From: Sinotaia quadrata
Lineage: Eukaryota > Mollusca > Gastropoda > Architaenioglossa > Viviparidae
DNA length: 64,000 bases
Direction of reading: 5' to 3'
Assembly (NCBI GenBank): GCA_028829895.1
Contig: CM054178.1
Location: 26,583,701-26,647,700, forward strand
Position 1 is the first letter of the stretch. The number at the start of each line of letters is the position of its first letter. The position numbers were made by a program, and so were the translations under genes. Below, one piece after another: positions 58,007 to 64,000 of the stretch. Under the pieces are notes generated by a model that saw nothing but the letters and a program-made list of their open reading frames with translations, did not search any database and was not told where the DNA came from.

Positions 58007-58141
58007 TGCTTCTTGAACATGTATCTAAGATATTAGCTTTTGTGTTGCTCAAATACTTTTTCTTCTTGTTTGCTTCTTGAACATGTATCTAAGATATTAG
58101 CTTTTGTGTTGCTCAAATACTTTTTCTTCTTGTTTTCTTCT
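58007..58141. repeat. Tandem duplication, 64 bp x 2
   Basis: GCTTCTTGAACATGTATCTA then AGATATTAGCTTTTGTGTTG and CTCAAATACTTTTTC, at 58008 and 58072, essentially identical. Confidence 0.97.
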
Positions 58142-58324
58142 TTGATAAGCGTTTACCTTTTGTTATTTAAATGACAGTCTTTAAAATTATATATATATTT
58201 TTTTAAGTTCTTTAGACTAATATGATTGATAACATATTAAGTTACACTTTTCATTTCTATGATGATTACTTTAATCAAGGGAAACAATATGTGTTTTCAT
58301 TACAAACACAGGAGTTATAAGTTT

Positions 58325-58407
58325 CATTTCAATGCTGGTCTGTTTAGCAGAGGGAGGTATACTATTAATTTCAATGCTGGTCTGTTTAGCAGTGGGAGGT
58401 ATATGTT
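58325..58407. repeat. Tandem duplication, 42 bp x 2
   Basis: TTTCAATGCTGGTCTGTTTA then GCAGWGGGAGGTATA at 58327 and 58369. Confidence 0.95.
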
Positions 58408-58790
58408 TCGCACTGATGCTATTCTATTTATCGATTTTTCCCCCTATTTTTAATAAATCTGCTTTTTAGAATAACAACAAAATATAATAATAACAAAAGA
58501 AGCCTACGTATAGATTAAAATCGTCGGTTTTATGAATCAGCAGAAATTAAGTTTTACAAAAGATTCTGAACAAAGTAATTTGTAATGTAAGCTACTGCAA
58601 AAGGTTTAAAAGAAAAGGGAATGTTAATGCAAAATATAACAAACAACGAAAAAAAAAAACAATGTCAAATGCACAAACTGATAAGATTAGTTTTGATTGT
58701 TTTCTTTAATTTATGAAGTTATTTCCTGAAATGAATCTTCAGAAATATTTTTTAAAAAAAAGTATTCTATCAACTCATTGACTAAATTGA

Positions 58791-58947
58791 AGTCAGTTAT
58801 TTTAGCAAGTTAAATAATGCTGCCAATCCTATCTAACTATTCCGTTATAATTAAAGAGATAAATTATTAAGTCAGTTATTTTAGCAAGTTAAATAATGCT
58901 GCCAATCCTATCTAACTATTCCGTTATAATTAAAGAGATAAATTATT
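58791..58947. repeat. Exact tandem duplication, 79 bp x 2
   Basis: AGTCAGTTATTTTAGCAAGT starts at 58791 and 58870. The two copies show no difference over about 78 bp, so the event is recent. Confidence 0.98.
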
Positions 58948-59900
58948 CTGAAACCGCTTTCACTAAACTATTCACTACTAAATATAAAAACAGTTTGCGG
59001 CATTTAATTAAAATTAACCTTCTGCAAGAAGTGGGATTTGATTTAATCATTTGATCAAGGACAAATAAACTATTTTCATGCAATCAAATCATTCTATATA
59101 TTTAAAGTGAAATCTAATAAATTCGAAATCTGAAATTGGAGCAGGCAAATTACCTACAAAGAAAGTTTATGATTTTCACCATGTATGTCGATACTGCGTT
59201 CTCAAAAACATTTCTTCCCATCAAGCTAGAGGTCGGTCACCGACTTTTTACACAAATCTTTGTTTTTAGGTTTTCCGACATGTTTTAGCAAGGCCAAGGG
59301 AAATAATACAGATCCATGAGAGAAGAGAATATAGGTTACGAGTGGAAATTAGTAGGTTGACTGGGTGCAGTTTTACTCCGGTCAGATATACCACTGGCCT
59401 TTTCTTTCTGCACAAACAACTGGGTCATCACTCCAGCTGAGGTCGCCCTAGCGGCCTAGCGACTGAATAATTATACCCTCGGCATTCAGTGTCAGTGTGC
59501 AAGATAGATGAGTAGAGAATTTGTCACACTTTCCTTTCTAATACTTTGGATGCTCGACAACTCTGTCTCCAGCAAATTTGAACACGTTTCATTATTCGTA
59601 ATAACACTAACAAACAATGGCTGTTTATTTATTTTCTTATTTATTTTATACGGATAAAAATTAACTGCGTATAATTTGCTGTAGTATTATTCAGTATTCA
59701 GGCAATCTATGTCTCCTTGTAATCAGTGTAGAGATAACCTGTGAAGATTCAATATTTAATAATATGATACACTAAGAATAAGTATATTGTGAAAAAGTAT
59801 GTTCACACTTTCAATTTCTAGCTTATAATTTATTATTTTCGCGAAGATATTCTTAAAAGAAGATTAGTTCTTTCTTGTTTATCGACTAAGACGTCAATAT
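58948..59900. other. Unassigned spacer upstream of tRNA-Tyr 1
   Basis: AT-rich with a GC-richer patch at 59220-59500 (GTCGCCCTAGCGGCCTAGCG). No gene or transposon signature recognised. Confidence 0.45.
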
Positions 59901-59987
59901 CCCGTGATAGCTCAGTTGGTAGAGCGGAGGACTGTAGTTGAGAATATGGCAATCCTTAGGTCGGTGGTTCAAATCCGCCTCACGGGA
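59901..59987 (+). tRNA. tRNA-Tyr(GUA) with 14-nt intron
   Basis: Charges tyrosine and reads UAU/UAC codons. The seven-base acceptor stem CCCGTGA/TCACGGG is perfect with discriminator A (59987). D arm GCTC/GAGC, anticodon arm GAGGA-CTGTAGA-TCCTT with anticodon GTA (59933-59935), T arm GGTGG-TTCAAAT-CCGCC (one G-U pair). The intron (59938-59951, TTGAGAATATGGCA) sits after position 37, the canonical site. Its GCA end places a G opposite C32, the anticodon-intron pair expected for the splicing endonuclease. Mature length is 73 nt before CCA addition. Internal Pol III promoter boxes are TAGCTCAGTTGG (59908-59919) and GGTTCAAATCC (59966-59976). A functional, transcribed gene is likely. Confidence 0.97.
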
Positions 59988-59994
59988 ATCTATG

Positions 59995-59998
59995 TTTT
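59995..59998 (+). terminator. Pol III terminator of tRNA-Tyr 1
   Basis: TTTT eight bases after the discriminator, with a second TTTT at 60000-60003. Confidence 0.8.
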
Positions 59999-60063
59999 AT
60001 TTTATTCTTTTGAAGTCTTTACTTTCATTTTCCTAAAGATACATTAAAAAGCAGGTGTTTTTC

Positions 60064-60456
60064 TTCCATCTTTTCCTGTCTTACTTTTGTTAGTTACCCT
60101 CCCTCATATCCTGTCTTACTTTTGTTAGTTTCCCTTCATCTTTTCCTGTCTTACTTTTGTTAGTTACCCTTCATCTTTTCCTGTCTTACTTTTGTTAGTT
60201 ACCCTTCATCTTTTCCTGTCTTACTTTTGTTAGTTACCCTCCCTCATATGCTGTCCTACGTTTGTTAGTTACCCTCCCTCATATGCTGTCCTGTCCTAGT
60301 TTTGTTAGTTACCCTCCCTCATATCCTGTCCTAGTTTTGTTAGTTACCCTCCGTCATATCCTGTCCTACTTTCGTTAGTTACTCTTTATCATATCCTGTC
60401 CTACGTTTGTTAGTTACCCTCCCTCATATCCTGTCTTAGTTTTATAAGTTATTCTC
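60064..60456. repeat. Minisatellite, ~35 bp x ~11
   Basis: CCTGTCTTACTTTTGTTAGT then TACCCTYCMTCWTWT, at 60075, 60110, 60145, 60180 and so on. The left half carries TCTTTTC linkers, the right half CCCTCATAT linkers, so two sub-arrays. Confidence 0.96.
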
Positions 60457-61413
60457 CCCCTGTATCCGGTTATTTCCGCTGGATCCCGGTGCTGCGTTTC
60501 CATGATGGTCGTGGAGGGGGGAATGTGTAAACTAACTTTTATACCATCATGTCAGCAAAGTAATGGTTATAATAACCACACTGACACTGATGGCCGTTGG
60601 TCCACCGCTTTTGTCGTGGCCTTATCTTACTTTCCTTGGTTGTGGGAAGAAATGACAGTAGTAGTTTTTGTTGTTGAGGTTGAAGGGGTTTTATTATTGA
60701 TACTGTTGTCTTCGTCCTATAATTAGAGTGTGCTACTTTTACTTCTTTCTTTTTTTTTCCTATTGCTGTTTGATACTTGAATTATTTGGGAACTGTAGTT
60801 GCTACAGCTTGGGGAGGGGAGTAGTGCCCGATAGTATTGGGGCTGTCAAATACATTTCAACTAAACTGACCTCCATTCCGTCTGTGTTTCCGAATCATTT
60901 TCTCAGCTGTAGTAATTTTCCCAAAGGCTCCAAGTTGTGTTAAGTTATTTTTTTTTCTGTGCTTGCTGTCTTATTGGTTTGAGAATTGGCAATTTCGTGC
61001 ATTTTACTCTCCATTTAGCTTTTTCGAGTTATATTTTCTTTGTTTCTTGGACTTCTGTCTCTTCCGTTGTACTTGTAAGGTGTTAGTAGAATGCTTGCTT
61101 GTTTTTGTTCTTGTCTGTGATGCGTTTACTTTTGTTTTTGGTTACGTGTGTGAACATGTGGAATTTTCTACTGAATGTGGGAATTGATTTCTTTCTCGAT
61201 TATTTCTTGAAACTCGTCTGTGTAGATTATTGAGAAGTTGTTGACTCCCTTTACTGTATAGTAGTAATGAACGAGTTCAGCTCGGCGCACTGTATGGGCA
61301 ATAGCTCCAACCCTATCGTACTCCCAAATTACTTCGAGTAGTGTTGTCAAAGCCATCGTCAACTTTCCCACTTTGGTAGGGTGTGGAGTTTTAGTGGAGG
61401 TGGAGGTGTGTGT
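60457..61413. other. Unassigned spacer between tRNA genes
   Basis: T/G-rich on the + strand with several 60-75-codon frames (60502-60726, 60728-60943, 60963-61187). None shows a recognised domain or a credible signal. Confidence 0.45.
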
Positions 61414-61783
61414 CAGGGCCGTCTTAACAGCATTCTAGGCCCGGGGGGGGGGGGCAAAGTCGTGCACTGGGGCTCCTAACTTTACAACCACCGACTGGAA
61501 TAATAATGTAAAAGATCGATAAATCAAACATTGGTAATTGGTACTTCCAAACAAAAATGTGTTTAAACATTAAAAACAACATGCTGTAAAGGTAAAGATT
61601 AATCAATACAAACATTTGAACGACATAACATAAGCCTTGAAAAATACAAAAATATTAACAACTCAATTGTTAAACCATACAGGCAATGGCACAGTATGAA
61701 ATTACTATAAATTATGTATATTATTAAATGTTCCTGAGGCCTCGGGCAACTGCCCAGCGTGCCCATGCTTTAAGTTGGCATGG
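61414..61783. mobile_element. hAT-like non-autonomous element, ~370 bp
   Basis: Starts CAGGGCCGTCTTAACAGC with TAGGCCCGGG inward, and ends GGCCTCGGGCAACTGCCCAG then CGTGCCCATGCTTTAAGTTGGCATGG. CAGGGCCG..TTAA with an inward GGGCCC block and a GGGCAACTGCCC block near the other end is the layout of a common hAT-type MITE class. The terminal inverted repeat is weak (about 9 of 14). The flanking octamers GTGTGTGT and ATGTATGT agree at 6 of 8 but are low complexity. A 12-G run (61443-61454) interrupts the left GGGCCC block. The interior is AT-rich and non-coding. Confidence 0.6.
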
Positions 61784-62133
61784 ATGTATGTAGTGTTTTC
61801 GTGAGATTTCTACGAACATTATTGTTAAGTATGTTTGCTTGATTCCCTGTATGGCTGAGCTGTCAATAAAGCCTTTTGGGTTGAACTCTCATTACATTAT
61901 TCAGTTGTAGTCAGATCAGCTATGTGTTGGAGGAGGAGGGAGAAGGTGATTTCAGCTATTTGTTGTGGAGGGGTGAAGATGCCCATGCAGGTGAAGCGGT
62001 CCTTCTGATTGTTCGTTCCAAAAATAACGTTGTTACATCAGTCACGATTCCTGTGACTAAAACGGTCTGAGCTGTAGCACTGTAAAACGTGTCACGCTTT
62101 ATCAGCCGCAACTTCGCGCTTCAGTGACCGCCG
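61784..62133. other. Unassigned spacer
   Basis: GC-richer stretch at 61925-62130 without recognised content. AATAAAGC at 61866 is the only polyadenylation-like word and has no gene to go with it. Confidence 0.4.
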
Positions 62134-62266
62134 CAGTGAGGGCTAGATGTATCTTCTCCTGTTGAATGATGAAGAAAGCTGTAGTTGTAGTTCATAGCCC
62201 AGTGAGGGCTAGATGTATCTTCTCCCGTTGAATGATGAAGAAAGCTGTAGTAGTAGTTCGTAGCCC
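62134..62266. repeat. Tandem duplication, 66 bp x 2
   Basis: CAGTGAGGGCTAGATGTATC then TTCTCCYGTTGAATGATGAA and GAAAGCTGTAGTWGTAGTTC, at 62134 and 62200, with three or four substitutions. Confidence 0.96.
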
Positions 62267-62779
62267 AAAGTTGACCTTTATACGATGTCTAACTTTTAAA
62301 AAGTCTATAATTTATTTGTCAAAGAATATTTTATTTCTCATTTAATTTTAATTGCGCATAGCTTCACAAGTGAATAATATTGGAATATATTACTTTTGGA
62401 GAATGGAATATGGAAAAAAAAAATATTGATAAATTCGTCAATTCCGTGAAGATATCGCTGCCATTTTTCATTTCGAATGGAACAATGTTCTACTTGCTGC
62501 AAAGGCTCTTTCAATAGAAGTTCTTATCTTTCATTGTTATTAAATGTATTCCTTTTGTTTTAATTCAAAATTCAGTTACAAATAGTACTTTACTGTTTTA
62601 TTTGAGCACGTGACACGTTGCACGAAAGGGCAGAGGGGGATACAAAATGTCCGGAAAAAAATTGACATATTTACTTGACACATTCGTGCGTACAGCATTA
62701 TGCATGACTTAACACAGATTTTTTTTTTAAATTGTTCTATGCGTGGTTTAACATAGAAACAAAAAATAACGTAATACAT
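62267..62779. other. Unassigned AT-rich spacer upstream of tRNA-Tyr 2
   Basis: No array, gene or transposon recognised. No clear flanking similarity to the first tRNA gene. Confidence 0.5.
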
Positions 62780-62867
62780 CCCGTGATAGCTCAGTTGGTA
62801 GAGCGGAGGACTGTAGAGGAAGATCATAGCAATCCTTAGGTCGGTGGTTCAAATCCGCCTCGCGGGA
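62780..62867 (+). tRNA. tRNA-Tyr(GUA) with 15-nt intron
   Basis: Second tyrosine tRNA gene on the same strand, starting 2.9 kb after the start of the first. The mature sequence is identical to the first except for one base: position 68 is G instead of A, so the acceptor stem CCCGTGA/TCGCGGG keeps pairing through a T-G wobble. Anticodon GTA at 62812-62814. The intron 62817-62831 (AGGAAGATCATAGCA) is one base longer and largely different from the first but shares the GCA end. Promoter boxes are TAGCTCAGTTGG (62787-62798) and GGTTCAAATCC (62846-62856). Probably functional. Confidence 0.97.
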
Positions 62868-62871
62868 CATA

Positions 62872-62876
62872 TTTTT
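62872..62876 (+). terminator. Pol III terminator of tRNA-Tyr 2
   Basis: TTTTT five bases after the discriminator base. Confidence 0.85.
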
Positions 62877-64000
62877 CTTGCTTCCACGCTACAAGTTCAA
62901 ACATTACTCATTGCTAAGTTTCCATAGTCTTTTTCTTACTTACGCCGCTACCCGTAAGGATCTAATGCATTTATAAGTGCAACAGTAACAGATTGTGGGG
63001 AACAATGATGGGAGATTTTGTGTTAAATGAAATTAAGAAAACTATTACATCTAATTAATCAACATCACTCAGACTGGTGATATTCATAGTTTCTCCTCTT
63101 CCACACAGTCACAATAAATTAATTTACATTCACGCATAACATCTACGCCATTGCAACCCACGTCACGTACATAGGATGCATAAAAGTTCAAAATATATAG
63201 ATTAAGGGGAGATAATTTCATCGCTATGAGACCAGACCAAGTGACATTAAGATAGTAATCGGTTTCCACAATTGATTCACGTCAAGAGAATTAAGGAAAT
63301 AAAAGTCTGCCGCTAAGAATATTTCTTGCCATTTGAATTTGGAAGTTAGTTTATTATCGTTAACGAGTGATGGAGTGGGGGTCTTTGAGAATGTCGAAAG
63401 TAGGTCAAGAGAAGGGTCCTTAGTCTAGAGCCGAATTTTGCAATAGTGACCACACTCGGCACCATGTGTTCAGTGGAAGGTATATTTCACCGCTTTAGAG
63501 GAGATAAGCAAAAAATAAGGATCAAGAAGAGAATGCATACGGAAGGAGTATCTATCCCTAAAAATAATTGATCTTCGTAAGTCCTCTGACTTCACTTGTT
63601 GAGGAGCAATACTAATTCATTCTTCATTCCCAGACAAAGAATGAGAAGGTGAAGAATGCCAATGTTTCAAGTCATCCTAACGATAATCTTCAGTAATTTC
63701 ACTTTAATAAATTATTATTCGATTTTCCAAAATTAATTAAGAACTAATTAGTGATCATTTAGATCTATGAAAACATCCTCTTCTTAAAAAAAAAAGATAT
63801 CTGACAAACCAAGTTTCTCTGTATTTCTTAAGAACTTTTACACAGAGCTCACACACATGCTTCCAAGACCTAGAATTTCTATTCTAGCAAAAAACTGATT
63901 TCTCATTAAATTCTTTTTCATTTTTACCATGATGAGCTGAGAGACATGACCTAATCAATATTTCACTCGGAACGGCAAGAAAGCGTGGGTCTGCAGTTTG
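62877..64000. other. Unassigned spacer to the window end
   Basis: No tandem array, RNA gene or transposon motif recognised. Short minus-strand frame at 63084-63269 (61 codons) unsupported. Confidence 0.45.

Noticed and set aside
57390..58016. 208-codon + frame
   Set aside because: Built from the 31-bp array, with two other overlapping + frames equally open and low-complexity flanks.

Overview
The window is AT-rich, non-coding eukaryotic (animal) DNA. No host protein-coding gene could be supported on either strand. The only intact genes are two intron-containing tRNA-Tyr(GUA) genes on the + strand (59901-59987 and 62780-62867). The remainder is (i) an unusually dense series of unrelated minisatellites, (ii) simple repeats and (iii) decayed transposable elements. 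A metazoan is indicated by the tRNA-Tyr exon sequence with its intron after position 37, by a mariner-like transposase remnant, by hAT-type MITEs and by a Ty3/Gypsy pol remnant. An invertebrate, perhaps a mollusc or other lophotrochozoan, is my guess from the minisatellite style; nothing in the sequence proves it.

Layout. 1-25,500: about 35 tandem arrays (periods roughly 22-82 bp) separated by featureless AT-rich spacers, plus one lone LTR-like copy at 5894-6255. 26,300-37,950: more arrays, among them a 240-bp higher-order array (28,221-28,830), a 33-bp array open in several frames (31,466-31,892), a GATAT pentamer array holding a 54-bp block copied from an array 1.6 kb away, and a 118-bp hAT-type MITE with terminal inverted repeats and an 8-bp target duplication (26,584-26,701). 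38,107-39,180: a dead mariner-like transposon with both inverted repeats and a frameshifted transposase. 43,060-47,445: remains of a Ty3/Gypsy retrotransposon on the minus strand (two LTR-like copies, a polypurine tract, a doubled RT/RNase H fragment and a distal LTR-like piece). 47,970-58,950: further arrays, including a 41-bp array of about 19 copies (50,672-51,445). 59,900-62,870: the two tRNA-Tyr genes, with a 35-bp array and a second hAT-like element between them.

Most of the long open frames are by-products of tandem arrays: a stop-free monomer stays open when its period is a multiple of three, and cycles through all three frames when it is not. By a rough hand sum, tandem repeats cover about 30% of the window. 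I found no coherent multi-gene system. The most informative features are the paired tRNA-Tyr genes, the three recognisable DNA transposon remnants, the Gypsy/LTR cluster and the pattern of minisatellite birth and homogenisation.
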